DNA of 64,000 nucleotides, taken from positions 2,480,001-2,544,000 of the forward strand of contig NZ_AP019547.1 in NCBI RefSeq assembly GCF_013168275.1. The letters run 5' to 3'. The notes under the pieces were generated by a model, which saw only the letters and a program-made list of their open reading frames with translations, did no database searches and was not told the origin of the DNA. Positions 19,774-30,190 of this stretch are shown in pieces. The stretch's first letter is position 1, and each line of letters begins with the position of its first letter. The translations under genes were made by a program, and so were the position numbers. This DNA is from Candidatus Nitrotoga sp. AM1P. Its GTDB lineage: Bacteria > Pseudomonadota > Gammaproteobacteria > Burkholderiales > Gallionellaceae.

Positions 19774-21006
19774 ATGGATAACTTCCAGATATATGAATTT
19801 ACGCCGTTGCGACTGACCATAGACCGCATGGGCCCATTCCAAACACAACCGGAAGAAATAAACTTCACCGATAATAATGGCGAGTCTTGCAATTTCTTTA
19901 TGCTCCATTCCAAAAATGGCCGAGGCAAGACAACGATATTAGAATTGATCTTAGCCTTAGTGGGAATGACAGGCTTTACCAAGCCTCAGGATTTAGCTGC
20001 AGCTCATAATCGCCGCTTTGACTCACCTTTTAATCTGGAAAATCTGGATCGTGGCCCGGGGCGGGCGCAATTGGATTTTCGTATTCACTACAGTGAAGAT
20101 GGCCATGAACGAGTTGCAGTGTTATCTTTGCTTGCTGGTCAGCTGGAGGGGGCAAATAGCTTGTGTCAGTGGGATGAAGAAGCGCTGAGCAAAGTGGGTG
20201 CGCAACAGTGGCATCGTTTTGGTTTCTGCCGCGATGAAGCAGAAATCTGGTCGACAATCGGCCTGCATGATAAATGGATTACAAATTTTATTTCAGGTAT
20301 TGATGCAGCCACGGGTGAAAAAATTGGTGGCTTTGAAGAAAGTATACTGGACTGGCCCACAGTTATTTATTTTTCAGCCTATCGTAATATTGTGCCAGTT
20401 AATCCAGATCAACATCGCGCCATTGTTCCCCCTATGAACTGGAATTACGCTCCTTCTCACTTTTTTGGTGCAGAAAGCGGCGATTGGCGTGACTCGCTTG
20501 ATAACCTGCTGGTTTGGCTGAAGTGGCTTGATGATGGACGGTTTGATCGCGCGGTAAAATTGGTGAATGAGCGAGTTTTTACCGATACCTGTACCGCAAT
20601 CAAGGATGTTCGCAAAGATCCGCATGAGGTTGAAGTTGTGCGTAATGGGAAGCTGCATCGACTCGACACACTCAGTAACGGGGAAAAAAGTCTGGTGCAA
20701 TTGTTTGTTCGTCTTGGCGCATATATGACGCGCAACACAATTCTGCTGATTGACGAACCTGAAGCACATTTACACGAAGATTGGCAACAACGACTTCTGT
20801 CTCGGCTTAAAAAAATGGCACAGGAACAGTTTCCTGGATTGACGATTATTTTAGCTACTCATTCATCAAAAATGATGGCTACTTTTGCCTTAGAGAAGGA
20901 AGAAGATAATCTGCGCAAAGGCTGTAATTTATCCGACACCGTAGAAGTAAAAGAAAATTTCCCCCGACCCAAGGAGAGAGTTTTCAGTAGGCCTGAAGAA
21001 CGTTAA
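19774..21006 (+). CDS. Stand-alone AAA/ABC-type ATPase (SMC/OLD-like, AAA_15-like)
   Basis: The 410-aa protein has a P-loop SKNGRGKTT (46-54), an ABC-like signature LSNGEKSLVQLF, a Walker B TILLIDEPEAHLHEDW and the switch motif LATHSSKM. The architecture is that of single-domain AAA ATPases related to RecF/SMC/OLD, many of which act in phage defence or DNA repair, usually with a nuclease partner. No partner gene lies beside it: nsrR is upstream and rho is convergent downstream. The C-terminus ends in a charged tail with a repeated RPEER-like motif. Confidence 0.75.
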   Translation: MDNFQIYEFTPLRLTIDRMGPFQTQPEEINFTDNNGESCNFFMLHSKNGRGKTTILELILALVGMTGFTKPQDLAAAHNRRFDSPFNLENLDRGPGRAQLDFRIHYSEDGHERVAVLSLLAGQLEGANSLCQWDEEALSKVGAQQWHRFGFCRDEAEIWSTIGLHDKWITNFISGIDAATGEKIGGFEESILDWPTVIYFSAYRNIVPVNPDQHRAIVPPMNWNYAPSHFFGAESGDWRDSLDNLLVWLKWLDDGRFDRAVKLVNERVFTDTCTAIKDVRKDPHEVEVVRNGKLHRLDTLSNGEKSLVQLFVRLGAYMTRNTILLIDEPEAHLHEDWQQRLLSRLKKMAQEQFPGLTIILATHSSKMMATFALEKEEDNLRKGCNLSDTVEVKENFPRPKERVFSRPEER

Positions 21007-21070
21007 TTGGATTTCAAGCCAGTTTAGTGGTGGTTATGGGGAAGTAGCATTTCTGCAAGATTAGCTAATC

Positions 21071-21090
21071 GAGGCCCTTGTTTGGGCCTC
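21071..21090. terminator. Short hairpin between the ATPase gene and rho
   Basis: A perfect 7-bp inverted repeat (GAGGCCC ... GGGCCTC) with a 6-base loop lies between two convergent genes. It is followed by only a weak T-run on either strand, so it could be a bidirectional terminator of modest strength. Confidence 0.45.
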
Positions 21091-21148
21091 TCAATTATGC
21101 TGGGCCACAAGAGGGCCATATTAATTTCTGGATTAAGTTTTTGAAATT

Positions 21149-22405
21149 TTAGCGGCGCATTGAATCGAAAAAATCAGCGTTGTTCTTAGTCGCTTTAATT
21201 TTATCCAGTAGAAATTCCATTGATTCCAATTCATCCATCGGATAGAGCAGTTTACGCAGTACCCAAATTTTGGGTAAAAGATCCGATTTAATCAGTAATT
21301 CTTCCCTGCGTGTACCGGAACGATTGATGTTAATGGCCGGATAGATACGTTTCTCTGCCATACGTCGGTCAAGATGAATTTCCATATTACCGGTGCCCTT
21401 GAATTCTTCGTAAATCACATCGTCCATGCGAGAACCGGTATCCACTAGCGCCGTGGCGATAATGGTAAGTGAGCCGCCTTCTTCAATGTTGCGGGCTGCG
21501 CCGAAAAAACGTTTGGGACGCTGCAGGGCATTGGCATCAACGCCGCCAGTAAGCACTTTGCCGGAAGACGGCACAACTGTGTTGTAGGCACGCGCCAGCC
21601 GAGTGATGGAATCCAGAAGGATGACCACATCTTTTTTATGCTCAACTAGACGCTTGGCTTTTTCCAGCACCATTTCGGCGACTTGGACGTGGCGTGTGGC
21701 AGGCTCGTCAAAGGTAGATGCGACCACTTCACCGCGCACGCTACGACTCATTTCGGTGACTTCTTCGGGACGCTCGTCGATCAGCAGAACAATCAGATGT
21801 GCATCAGGGTTGTTTGCCGCGATGGAATGGGCGATATGCTGCAACATCACGGTCTTGCCAGATTTTGGCGAGGCTACCAGCAACCCGCGTTGACCTTTAC
21901 CAATGGGAGCGACGATATCAATGATGCGACCCGTAACGTTTTCTTCGGCGCGGATGTCTCGCTCCAGTGCCATTTGCTTAGTTGGGAATAGTGGTGTCAG
22001 GTTTTCAAACAGTATCTTATTCTTCGTATTTTCCGGAGCCTCGGAATTAACCCTGTCCACCTTTACTAAGGCAACATAACGTTCCCCTTCTTTTGGGGTG
22101 CGGATCTCGCCCTCGATTGAATCTCCAGTATGCAGATTGAAACGTCGGATTTGGCTTGGACTAACGTAGATGTCATCCGGTCCCGCCAAGTAAGAAATAT
22201 CCGGCGAGCGCAGAAAGCCAAATCCGTCGGGTAATACTTCCAGCGTACCTTCGCCGAAAATGCTCTCGCCCTTTTTTGCTTGATTTTTAAGCAAAGCGAA
22301 AATCAGGTCTTGCTTGCGCATGCGGTTGGCATTGTCAATCTGGTTTGTTGTTGCCATGCCCACCAGTTCGGTGATGTGTTTGGTTTTGAGGTCAGATAAA
22401 TGCAT
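21149..22405 (-). CDS. rho: Transcription termination factor Rho
   Basis: The 418-aa protein has the N-terminal Rho_N domain ([18 protein letters not shown]), the cold-shock-like RNA-binding domain ([29 protein letters not shown]), the P-loop [12 protein letters not shown], Walker [17 protein letters not shown] and the Q/R-loop regions. It is a hexameric RNA-translocating ATPase that ends transcription. Length and motif order match the usual protein. trxA lies upstream on the same strand, an order common in proteobacteria. Confidence 0.97.
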   Translation of the reverse strand: MHLSDLKTKHITELVGMATTNQIDNANRMRKQDLIFALLKNQAKKGESIFGEGTLEVLPDGFGFLRSPDISYLAGPDDIYVSPSQIRRFNLHTGDSIEGEIRTPKEGERYVALVKVDRVNSEAPENTKNKILFENLTPLFPTKQMALERDIRAEENVTGRIIDIVAPIGKGQRGLLVASPKSGKTVMLQHIAHSIAANNPDAHLIVLLIDERPEEVTEMSRSVRGEVVASTFDEPATRHVQVAEMVLEKAKRLVEHKKDVVILLDSITRLARAYNTVVPSSGKVLTGGVDANALQRPKRFFGAARNIEEGGSLTIIATALVDTGSRMDDVIYEEFKGTGNMEIHLDRRMAEKRIYPAININRSGTRREELLIKSDLLPKIWVLRKLLYPMDELESMEFLLDKIKATKNNADFFDSMRR

Positions 22406-22574
22406 ATAGGGATGGGTGGGTGTATTACGAAGTTTAGGGAGCCTGCTTAGGGAGGTGTTACGGTTTGCGCGGGGATGCCGCGTACATGAACTGTCTTGAG
22501 TGTCAGGATTTGTGAGTAGGGTGCAGAAGGATCTAACGAGATTTAAGAAATATTACAAAATAAGTCTAAATGAT

Positions 22575-22901
22575 TTAGATATGGCTGTCAATAAATGCGG
22601 TGAGCTGCGATTTAGACAACGCGCCAACTTTAGTTGCTTCAATACTTCCGTTCTTAAACAACATTAGCGTGGGAATGCCACGGACACCGTATTTCTGCGG
22701 AGTTTGTTGGTTTTCATCTACATTCATTTTGGCTATGGTGATGCGCCCGGCATATTCCTTGGCAATTTCTTCCAGAATTGGAGCGATACTGCGGCATGGG
22801 CCGCACCATTCTGCCCAATAGTCTACCAGTACTGGTAATGGTGCTTGCAGCACATCGGCAGCAAAGGTTGAATCAGTAACATAATGGATGTGCTCACTCA
22901 T
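22575..22901 (-). CDS. trxA: Thioredoxin 1
   Basis: The 108-aa protein has the classic active site WCGPC (32-36), [11 protein letters not shown] context, the cis-proline segment RGIPTLMLF and the C-terminal helix. It is the general cytosolic disulfide reductant, recharged by thioredoxin reductase. It lies 169 bases upstream of rho on the same strand. Confidence 0.96.
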   Translation of the reverse strand: MSEHIHYVTDSTFAADVLQAPLPVLVDYWAEWCGPCRSIAPILEEIAKEYAGRITIAKMNVDENQQTPQKYGVRGIPTLMLFKNGSIEATKVGALSKSQLTAFIDSHI

Positions 22902-23369
22902 GATCGATATCGCTTTATAATTATTAAGTTAGGGATGAAATTTATTTAATGTGAAGCTGAGTGAAGGTGCGCTACAGGACTTAAGAGTGCATCGTAACTA
23001 AAAAAAGACAAGATGTGAAGTGCTTGCGTATTATTTTGTGCGTAATTTTATTACATTCTGTCCATTTTGCACTCCAAGGATACTACTTACAGGATGCCTC
23101 ATATCATTTGTTCATTGTGGAAGTGCCTGTTGAAGTGAAGAATAAACTCGTTTAAATATGCTTGAAGATATTTTGAAAGACTGCCAGAACCACCTTCAAT
23201 CAGAGACACTACTCATTCCGCTGAATTTTGCGGTAGTCGTGCTTCTCAGTGATTTACCCCTTCATTTAACCGGACACTATGGATTGAAATTAAATATAAT
23301 GAAACGCTGTTTTTAGTTTTTTTATAGAGCTAGAGACAGGATACGCGAATTTATTTTAGGAGCATGATC
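22902..23369. other. Intergenic region upstream of trxA and the DUF1566 gene
   Basis: Nearly 470 bases between divergent genes. A 52-codon frame (23158-23316, beginning MLEDILKDCQNHL) is open but has no clear Shine-Dalgarno sequence or family. I see no RNA gene. A good ribosome-binding site (TTAGGAG) precedes the ATG at 23370. Confidence 0.35.
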
Positions 23370-23861
23370 ATGGAAACCGTTACCCCCCTGCCGTTAACAG
23401 ACGTAGTAGCTGAGTTAGGCGATCCAGAGGCGCAAACCCAAGCCCGATATGTAATTTCGACGGATGGTAATGAAGTCACTGACAGCGTTACCGGTCTGAT
23501 CTGGCGACGTTGTGCAGAAGGTATGAAGATCACAGCCAATGGTTGTAGTGGGAACGCAACCGCTTATAGCTCAGACCAGGCCCAGAGCTGGGCTAAAAAC
23601 GAAGCCTTAACCAGTGGCAAACCTTGGCGCCTCCCCAGTTTAAAGGAACTGTCGAGCATTGTGGATTCCAGCCGCTGTAACCCGGCGATTGATACGGACG
23701 CATTTCCGGGAACGCCAGGATCTCCTTTCTGGTCGGCTCCGCCCGCGGCTGGCGAGCCTTCTTATGCTTGGGGAGTTAATTTCGATTATGGCTACGTGGA
23801 CTACGGCTCGGAGCATAACAGTGCTGGCTATCGGGTGCGCTTAGTGCGCTCCGGTGAATAA
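23370..23861 (+). CDS. DUF1566 (Lcl C-terminal) domain protein
   Basis: The 163-aa protein has the DUF1566 pattern VTDSVTGLIWRRCAEG, WRLPSLKELSSIVD, SPFWSAPP and a C-terminal YRVRLVRSG. The fold is a lectin-like domain found in secreted or surface proteins of many proteobacteria. No signal peptide is visible in the N-terminus. The ATG at 23370 is chosen because AGGAG lies seven bases upstream; the ATG at 23364 is too close. Function is unknown. Confidence 0.8.
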   Translation: METVTPLPLTDVVAELGDPEAQTQARYVISTDGNEVTDSVTGLIWRRCAEGMKITANGCSGNATAYSSDQAQSWAKNEALTSGKPWRLPSLKELSSIVDSSRCNPAIDTDAFPGTPGSPFWSAPPAAGEPSYAWGVNFDYGYVDYGSEHNSAGYRVRLVRSGE

Positions 23862-24005
23862 TTTAGCACTTGGCGATTTGGGTATTCAAGCTCAGTCAGC
23901 ACTACCATCGAATACCCATCGTGCCACGCTTTGCGTCCGCAGCTTCATTCACTAATGTTCGTGATCCTGGAATTTGTTTCGTAGAATTCTATTTGATCAT
24001 GATGC

Positions 24006-24917
24006 TTAAACCGTAATAATTTTCTCCAATACATGCACCATGTCTTGCTGCCAATCTGGGAGAGTCAGATTAAACGTTTTTCGCAGTTTTCCACTATCAA
24101 GCCTGGAATTGGACGGACGTGGTGCAGGTAATGGATAGTTGATGCTCGGAATTGCTTCAATTGCACTCGATTTTAACTGTAATTCGATTCCTGCCTTTTC
24201 AGCATAAGCAATGACGTATTTGGCATACTCGTACCAAGTTGTTTCACCGGCAGCAACCAGATGATAGATGCCATAGGGAAAGCTTTCTCGATTTACTTCG
24301 TTCCAATACTGAGCAATAACCTGGGCGGTAACATCCGCAATTAAATGCGCTGATGTCGGCGCACCATACTGATCAGCTATTACATTCAGCGATTCACGGT
24401 CTTTAGCAAGCCTAAGAATCGTCTTGGCGAAATTGCCACCATGTGCGCCGAATACCCAACTGGTACGAAAGATCAAATTGCGGCAACCCGTCGCGGCAAT
24501 TCCATTCTCGCCCGCAAGTTTGCTTGTACCATAAACCGATTGCGGGTTCGAGATGTCGTCTTCTACATACCACCCGGGCTGCGTACCATCGAACACATAA
24601 TCGGTCGAATAATGCACGAGCAATGCGCCTATAGAAGCCGCCTCTTCTGCGAGCGCACTGGGTAGGGTGGCATTAATCAGGTAAGCAATCTGTGGTTCGC
24701 TTTCGGCTTTATCTACTGCGGTGTAAGCCGAAGCATTTACAATAATATCGGGCCGTAGTTGACGCATAATTTCTCTTACTTGCGATAACTGGGTCAAATC
24801 GCAATCTTGTCGGCCGAAGGCATGCACCAAGCCAAACGGCGACAATGCTCTTTGCAACTCGAAGCCAACTTGCCCATTCTTGCCAAATAGCAAAATAACA
24901 GGTTTTTGCAATATCAT
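24006..24917 (-). CDS. rfbD: dTDP-4-dehydrorhamnose reductase
   Basis: The 303-aa SDR has LLFGKNGQVGFELQRAL (nucleotide site), NASAYTAVDKAE, HYSTDYVFDGT and the catalytic YGTSKLAGE. It carries out the last step of dTDP-L-rhamnose synthesis. It stands alone here, without rfbA, rfbB or rfbC, although rhamnosyltransferase-like genes occur at 6.7-8.6 kb. Alternative start codons upstream exist; the ATG at 24917 gives the usual N-terminus. Confidence 0.93.
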   Translation of the reverse strand: MILQKPVILLFGKNGQVGFELQRALSPFGLVHAFGRQDCDLTQLSQVREIMRQLRPDIIVNASAYTAVDKAESEPQIAYLINATLPSALAEEAASIGALLVHYSTDYVFDGTQPGWYVEDDISNPQSVYGTSKLAGENGIAATGCRNLIFRTSWVFGAHGGNFAKTILRLAKDRESLNVIADQYGAPTSAHLIADVTAQVIAQYWNEVNRESFPYGIYHLVAAGETTWYEYAKYVIAYAEKAGIELQLKSSAIEAIPSINYPLPAPRPSNSRLDSGKLRKTFNLTLPDWQQDMVHVLEKIITV

Positions 24918-25016
24918 TATCCGCCCTAGTTATTGAGTGATACGTTAGTAAAACAATCAATTATGAATTTTCTCTAATTCGCGTGTTTCTCGCACAGACA
25001 TTGATGAAAGATCAGG

Positions 25017-26474
25017 TTATCGCCGCCAAAAATGCGGCGTAAAAATGATCAGCACGGTAACGATTTCCAAGCGCCCGATCAGCATGGCCAAGGTACATAT
25101 CCAAGTCTGAAAATCATTTAATATTCCGTAGTTGCTGGCCGGTCCCAAGATCCCCAAACCAGGACCAGCATTGTTGATACAAGCAATTATCCCAGAAAAA
25201 GCGGATACGAAATCCAACCCACTGATCACCAGCGTGAAGGTCAATATGACTACGCTCATGAAGTAAAGAAAGATAAAGCTCAACACTGAGAACACGATGT
25301 TGTCTGGCACCACGCGGCCGCCAATTTTTAACGGGTTGACCGCGGCCGGATGCAACAGCTTGAGGAATTCCCGCCCTGTCTGCTTAATTAAAATGAGCGT
25401 GCGTATCATTTTAATACCACCGCCGGTAGAGCCGGAGCTGGCGGAAATACAGCTTAAGAACAACATCCACAGCGGCGTAAACATGGGCCATTGGTTAAAA
25501 TCTACACTGGCGAAACCGCAATCGGTCGCAATCGAGATCAGGTTAAAACTAGCGTGCCTTAGTGCGGTCCAGAAACTCGGGTAAGTCCCCTGCCACCATA
25601 GAAATGTGCCAATCCCCAGGCAACTTGCCAGTATAAGTATGATGGTGCAGAGGGTCTCGGTGTCACGCAAATAAAGTTTTAAGCTCTTTTCGCGCCATGC
25701 CAGAAAGTGTGTTGCGAAATTTATTACGGCCAGCAACATAAATACGATGAGCACAAATTCAATAACAGCAGAGTTGAAGTATCCTATGCTAGCGTCATGC
25801 GTGGAAAAACCACCCAACCCCATCGTGGAAAACGCATGGCATATAGCATCTAGCCAGGACATCCCCGCTACGTTTAGCGATAGGATGCAGACCAAGGTAA
25901 TGCACAGATATACCAGCCACAAATTGCGTGCAGTTTCGGTAATACGCGGGGCGAGGGTGGAATCCTTCATCGGGCCGGGCGTTTCTGCCTTATACAACTG
26001 GCGCCCGCCGACGCCCAGCAGGGGCAAAATTGCTACCGCAAGCACGATAATCCCCATGCCGCCCAACCAGATTAATTCGTGCCGCCACAGGTTGATGGCG
26101 GGTGGCAAAGCGTCCAGCTGGGTCAACACCGTCGCGCCCGTGGTTGTCATGGCAGACATTGTCTCAAAGTAGGCATCGGTGAACGACAGACCGTTGATCA
26201 GCAGCAATAGCGGCAGAGTGGCAAAAGCAGGCATCGCCGTCCACATCAGTACTACCAGTAAATAGCCGTGGCGGATAGACAGCTCACCTTTGTTGTGGCG
26301 TGTAAGCATCCACATCAGACAGCCCACCGCAAATGTCATCACCATCGCCAGGGCAAAGTCTATCAATGTACCATCTTGATAAATCAGTGACGTACAAATA
26401 GGAAAGAGATACGTTACGCTGAACAGGATTAACATCGTGCCAAGCGCGTGAATAACGGTCAGCGAGTGTTGCAT
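25017..26474 (-). CDS. trkH: Potassium uptake protein TrkH
   Basis: The 485-aa membrane protein has the four pore-loop repeats of the TrkH/KtrB superfamily, including TTTGATVL, STMGLGGFSTHD, TDCGFASVDFNQW and NNAGPGLG. It forms the K+-conducting channel-like subunit, gated by TrkA. Its start overlaps the trkA stop by one base, so the two are coupled. Confidence 0.95.
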   Translation of the reverse strand: MQHSLTVIHALGTMLILFSVTYLFPICTSLIYQDGTLIDFALAMVMTFAVGCLMWMLTRHNKGELSIRHGYLLVVLMWTAMPAFATLPLLLLINGLSFTDAYFETMSAMTTTGATVLTQLDALPPAINLWRHELIWLGGMGIIVLAVAILPLLGVGGRQLYKAETPGPMKDSTLAPRITETARNLWLVYLCITLVCILSLNVAGMSWLDAICHAFSTMGLGGFSTHDASIGYFNSAVIEFVLIVFMLLAVINFATHFLAWREKSLKLYLRDTETLCTIILILASCLGIGTFLWWQGTYPSFWTALRHASFNLISIATDCGFASVDFNQWPMFTPLWMLFLSCISASSGSTGGGIKMIRTLILIKQTGREFLKLLHPAAVNPLKIGGRVVPDNIVFSVLSFIFLYFMSVVILTFTLVISGLDFVSAFSGIIACINNAGPGLGILGPASNYGILNDFQTWICTLAMLIGRLEIVTVLIIFTPHFWRR

Positions 26475-27847
26475 TAAAAAAAACCTATGCTGACCTGAAA
26501 TAACTTCTCGACCTTGCTAATCATCTTTTTGTTGATTACGAATACGATGACATGGTCGTCCGCCTCAATCACCGTGTCGTGGTGACCCATGATTACTTGA
26601 TCGCCCCGCACAATTGCGCCGATAGTCGCGCCCTTGGGCAGTTCAATTTCATCAATGCGCCGTCCTACCACTTTAGACGAATGTCGCTCGCCGTGTACCA
26701 CCATCTCCAGCGCTTCTGCCGCTCCGCGCCTAAGCGCATGCACCACTGCCACGTCGCCCTGACGGACGTATGCGAGCAACGAACCGATCGTAATGTGGGC
26801 CGGTGATAGGGCAATATCTATCTTCCCGCCTTGCACCAATTCAACATATGAACTACGGTTGATCAATGAGAGCACTTTACGTGCCTTCCCTTTTTTGGCT
26901 AGCAGTGCGGACATAATATTGTTTTCATCATCATTAGTCAGAGAACAGAATACGTCTACATCAGCTACATGTTCGGCGGCCAGCAGGTTTTCATCGGTCC
27001 CATCGCCACAGAGTACCAGCGTATGGGCCAACTCGGCTGCCAGGCGCTCACACGCTTTTTTGTTATGCTCGATCAGCTTAACCTGATAATCGCGCTCCAG
27101 CGCTCGTGCCAGCCGACGTCCTATATTGCCACCGCCTACAATCATCACACGTTTGGCAGGCTTATCCATATGACGCCACTCTTTCAACACAGTGCGGATA
27201 TTTTTGGTTGCGGCAATAAAGAAAACCTCGTCGCCGGCTTTGATTACCGTACTACCTTCGGGAATAATTGAGCCGTCCTGGCGGAAAATTGCCGCAACCC
27301 GGGTGTCAACATTGGGCATATGTGTGCGCAGATAACGCAATTCCCGTCCGACCAGAGGGCCGTCCTCAAACGCTTTGACCGCCACCATGGAGGCCCGGCC
27401 ATTAGCGAATTCCAGCACCTGCAGGGCTTCTGGAAACTCAATCAATTTATAGATGTAATCAGTGAGTATCTGTTCCGGGCAAATGGAAAAATCGACACAA
27501 AAATTATCAGCACTAAATATTTCGGGATGTTCCAGATAATTTGCGGCGCGAATGCGCGCAATCTTGGTCGGGGTGTTATACAGACTGGCGGCAAGCTTGC
27601 AGGCCACCATGTTAACCTCATCGCTTTGCGTAACGGCTAACAACATGTCAGCATCTGCAATGCCAGCTTGTTCCAGTACAGAAGGATGGGATGCATTTCC
27701 CACTAGAGTACGTAGATCAAAACGATCTTGTAACAGACGCAATTTTTCCGCGTCAGTATCAACGATGGTGATATCGTTGTCCTCTCCAACCAAACTCTCT
27801 GCCACTGTCGAACCGACCTGCCCGGCCCCGAGTATCAAAATCCGCAC
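26474..27847 (-). CDS. trkA: Trk system regulatory subunit TrkA
   Basis: The 457-aa protein has two RCK modules. Each begins with a Rossmann motif (ILGAGQVGSTVAESL at the N-terminus and VMIVGGGNIGRRLARAL near 235) and is followed by a TrkA_C domain. It binds NAD(H)/ATP and gates TrkH. Upstream of the pair there is no further gene on this strand until the thioredoxin-fold gene at 28.1 kb. Confidence 0.95.
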   Translation of the reverse strand: MRILILGAGQVGSTVAESLVGEDNDITIVDTDAEKLRLLQDRFDLRTLVGNASHPSVLEQAGIADADMLLAVTQSDEVNMVACKLAASLYNTPTKIARIRAANYLEHPEIFSADNFCVDFSICPEQILTDYIYKLIEFPEALQVLEFANGRASMVAVKAFEDGPLVGRELRYLRTHMPNVDTRVAAIFRQDGSIIPEGSTVIKAGDEVFFIAATKNIRTVLKEWRHMDKPAKRVMIVGGGNIGRRLARALERDYQVKLIEHNKKACERLAAELAHTLVLCGDGTDENLLAAEHVADVDVFCSLTNDDENNIMSALLAKKGKARKVLSLINRSSYVELVQGGKIDIALSPAHITIGSLLAYVRQGDVAVVHALRRGAAEALEMVVHGERHSSKVVGRRIDEIELPKGATIGAIVRGDQVIMGHHDTVIEADDHVIVFVINKKMISKVEKLFQVSIGFF

Positions 27848-28072
27848 GTCAATCGCCTTTCATGATGTTCAACTGCTTTGTAACTGCTGACGTGTATTGA
27901 CCGTGATGCGTTAACCGGCAAGAAATAAATAGGCCGGTGCGGCTCAAGTCGGGTTTGCTACTCAACAACATGGCTTCATCGTCTCTGTACAAATAATTCA
28001 GCCGCAAAACTTGGGAAACTGATGAGCGTCAGCTCAAGAAATGAAGCGCAATTCAGTGGAACGGATTCAGGT

Positions 28073-28630
28073 TTATGCTTCGTTTTTCCATTTAATAGAA
28101 CAACCCATACTGGCGATCTGCTCTAGTGGCCCCTTGCCCGTTTGCGCTACTTGCACCATGGCATTAAACAAATCACGCGGTACATCCGGCATCGCCTCCT
28201 TGCGCGAGGCATCCAGTCGACCACGGTATTGCAATTCCAGTTGAGCATTAAATCCGAAGAAATCTGGCGTGCAAACTGCTCCGTAATCCTTAGCAATTTG
28301 CTGTGTTTCGTCCCATACATAAGGGAATGGATAAGCGTATTGTTGAGCCATTTTTTGCATATTCTCAAATGAGTCTTCCTCATATTCTGCAGAGTCATTC
28401 GACATGATGGCAATGCTGTTAATGCCATGTTGCAGCAGCTCGCGTGTATCCCGCACAATGCGATCACGGATGGATTTCACATAGGGACAATGGTTGCAAA
28501 TGAACATCACCAACAGCCCATTCTTGCCACATGTATTTTTCGGGGTGTAGCGTTTTCCATCTACCCCCCGCAAGTTAAATTCATGAGCCTTCCAGCCAAA
28601 ATCGCAAACTGGCGGTTGTAAACTCACCAT
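28073..28630 (-). CDS. Thioredoxin-fold protein (AhpC/TSA-like, CNHCPYV motif)
   Basis: The 185-aa protein shows FNLRGVDGKRYT, the active-site-like FICNHCPYVKSIRDR, and TPDFFGFNAQLELQYRGRLD. This matches the thioredoxin-family group of AhpC/TSA-redoxin-like proteins with a CxxC (CNHC) motif, common in bacteria and little studied. No signal peptide is seen, so it is probably cytosolic. It precedes a 320-base stretch without genes. Confidence 0.8.
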   Translation of the reverse strand: MVSLQPPVCDFGWKAHEFNLRGVDGKRYTPKNTCGKNGLLVMFICNHCPYVKSIRDRIVRDTRELLQHGINSIAIMSNDSAEYEEDSFENMQKMAQQYAYPFPYVWDETQQIAKDYGAVCTPDFFGFNAQLELQYRGRLDASRKEAMPDVPRDLFNAMVQVAQTGKGPLEQIASMGCSIKWKNEA

Positions 28631-28954
28631 TAAATTTCTCCTTAATAATTTTCAGGGACGTTTTCAAATCCCAAGTGATAAACGCAATATGATGTTGCAT
28701 AAAGTCAAAAGCGACCGGCATCGATAGCTATTTGGATGACTTGAACCCCGTGCAATACTTTTTGAAGAAATTATTGCACTTGGATTTTGAGTGCACCTGA
28801 TGTTCGATTGCTTACAAAAGCAATAAATTTATTGGGTAGTATTTTAATACAGATTTTTAATAAATGCCGGTGGCACCGAAGGCTAATGAAAGTTGCTTAA
28901 TATCGAATAGTGGCTATGTTGTGGATGCTACACATTTTACTAGCAAGCGAAAAA
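28631..28954. other. Intergenic region at the edge of the cassette-like region
   Basis: I see no gene or RNA here. The stretch is AT-rich and leads into the first attC-like site. It marks the boundary between core genes on the left and accessory genes on the right. Confidence 0.4.
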
Positions 28955-29003
28955 GTAGCGGGCGCTTCCGCTAAGAAGCATCCCTTTGAATGAATTGTTA
29001 AGT
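28955..29003 (-). repeat. attC-like site A (degenerate)
   Basis: A hairpin (GGGCGCTT paired with AAGCATCCC) is followed by TCCCTTTGAATGAATTGTTA, which is identical over 20 bases to the site at 30.9 kb. In minus-strand orientation it reads as CTTAACAATTCATTC, the start of an integron attC site as in aadA-type cassettes. The outer left half is degenerate. It would belong to the gene at 29097-30113. Confidence 0.5.
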
Positions 29004-29096
29004 CGCCGGAGCGCGCCCAGCACACGCCCTTGATTACCTTAGATTCAGCATATTTTATCGTGCTATCAGGATGTGAAAACTGCCTCCATTTTTCTC

Positions 29097-30113
29097 TCAA
29101 TGCTTAAATGGCAGTTTGTCTATTTCCCGCTCGATCTTGCGTGAGCTCGGTGCGCGCAAGTACCGCAAACTGGTTGTGATCGCCTCGAGTTCGGAGCGTG
29201 CACCGCTACGCTGCATCGCCTCGTTGAGCACCGAGCCGAGATTGACCAGGGCGTTGGGCAGGCGCGTGACACGCCAAGTAAAGGTGTAGTCGGCAAAGCC
29301 GGCGCAGATCTGGCCGGGGCAGGGATCCAGTGTGATGGATTCAATCAATTCGTCGCCAACCTTAGGTAGCGCGGCCTCAAGTTCCTGCGTCGAATAGTTA
29401 ATCTGGGCGCGGCCAATGAAGTCGTTAAATCCACTTCCGTTTGGGCAGCTCGCGGAGTACGGGCCGGCATGACGGCCTGGTTCTGGCGTTTCTTCTCCTC
29501 CGACGCAAAATCCATTCGGGAATCCGACCGAGTCCTGCTCCCATAATTCGACCTGAAAATTTAGTGGTGCGGGCTCGCCGACCTTTTCGCACACTGAGGA
29601 CTCGTCGAGCACGACGATACCGGGGCGTACCGCGACGATGCAACTCTTGGCTGGATTAAAGTTGTGGGTGTCGCCCGAATCGATGTTACCGACCTCCCTG
29701 GAGACAGTCCAACCTTTGGCATCGGTGGTTTCAACCACCACTTCGTCGCTGCCCAACCAGTCGATGCCGGTTTCGTCTCGCGCCTTGAAGCGCATTGCCT
29801 CGATTTTGTAGCGCCGTTCGACCCATCTAATCGTGTCCCAGTTAATGCTGCTCGATGCCTCTGTGACGACGGTTGCGTGATCCGTGTCTCCGAGCTGCGG
29901 TGATGTCGGATGTGCCTGTGCGAAAGCATCGGCAGTGCACCAAAGCCCCGCCGCCAAACCGAAGCAAATCGCTATTGAACGCCTGTGTGAAGTTATTGTA
30001 GGTGCACTTCTCGGTGAGACAGTTTTCAGTAAGGTCGCAATTAACTGCATAGATACAGGTCTGTGTGCTGCATCTTGGGCAAGAGTAAAGCGTTGAATCT
30101 CTTGCTGTAACAT
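29097..30113 (-). CDS. Exported hypothetical protein
   Basis: The 338-aa product has an N-terminal positively charged segment and a hydrophobic stretch IAICFGLAAGLWCTADAFA followed by QAHP, which looks like a Sec signal peptide with an AxA cleavage site, though it begins about 48 residues in. The mature part is rich in Trp, Cys and acidic residues (for example CIVAVRPGIVVLDESSVC and FCVGGEETPEPG). I do not recognise the family. The start is placed at 30113 because AGGAG lies six bases upstream; longer open frames upstream lack this. Sits in the cassette-like region. Confidence 0.65.
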   Translation of the reverse strand: MLQQEIQRFTLAQDAAHRPVSMQLIATLLKTVSPRSAPTITSHRRSIAICFGLAAGLWCTADAFAQAHPTSPQLGDTDHATVVTEASSSINWDTIRWVERRYKIEAMRFKARDETGIDWLGSDEVVVETTDAKGWTVSREVGNIDSGDTHNFNPAKSCIVAVRPGIVVLDESSVCEKVGEPAPLNFQVELWEQDSVGFPNGFCVGGEETPEPGRHAGPYSASCPNGSGFNDFIGRAQINYSTQELEAALPKVGDELIESITLDPCPGQICAGFADYTFTWRVTRLPNALVNLGSVLNEAMQRSGARSELEAITTSLRYLRAPSSRKIEREIDKLPFKH

Positions 30114-30190
30114 GTCATCTCCTTTTGTATTCGAGGCCTTGATGAGCCTAACAATAAATCGCGCGTTCGAAATAGAGGGTTTTTTCAACT

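Noticed and set aside
30120..30190. Possible attC between the exported protein and the PNPOx-fold gene (GTTAGGC core)
   Set aside because: Only one core motif is present and the expected opposite core and inverted arms are not convincing.
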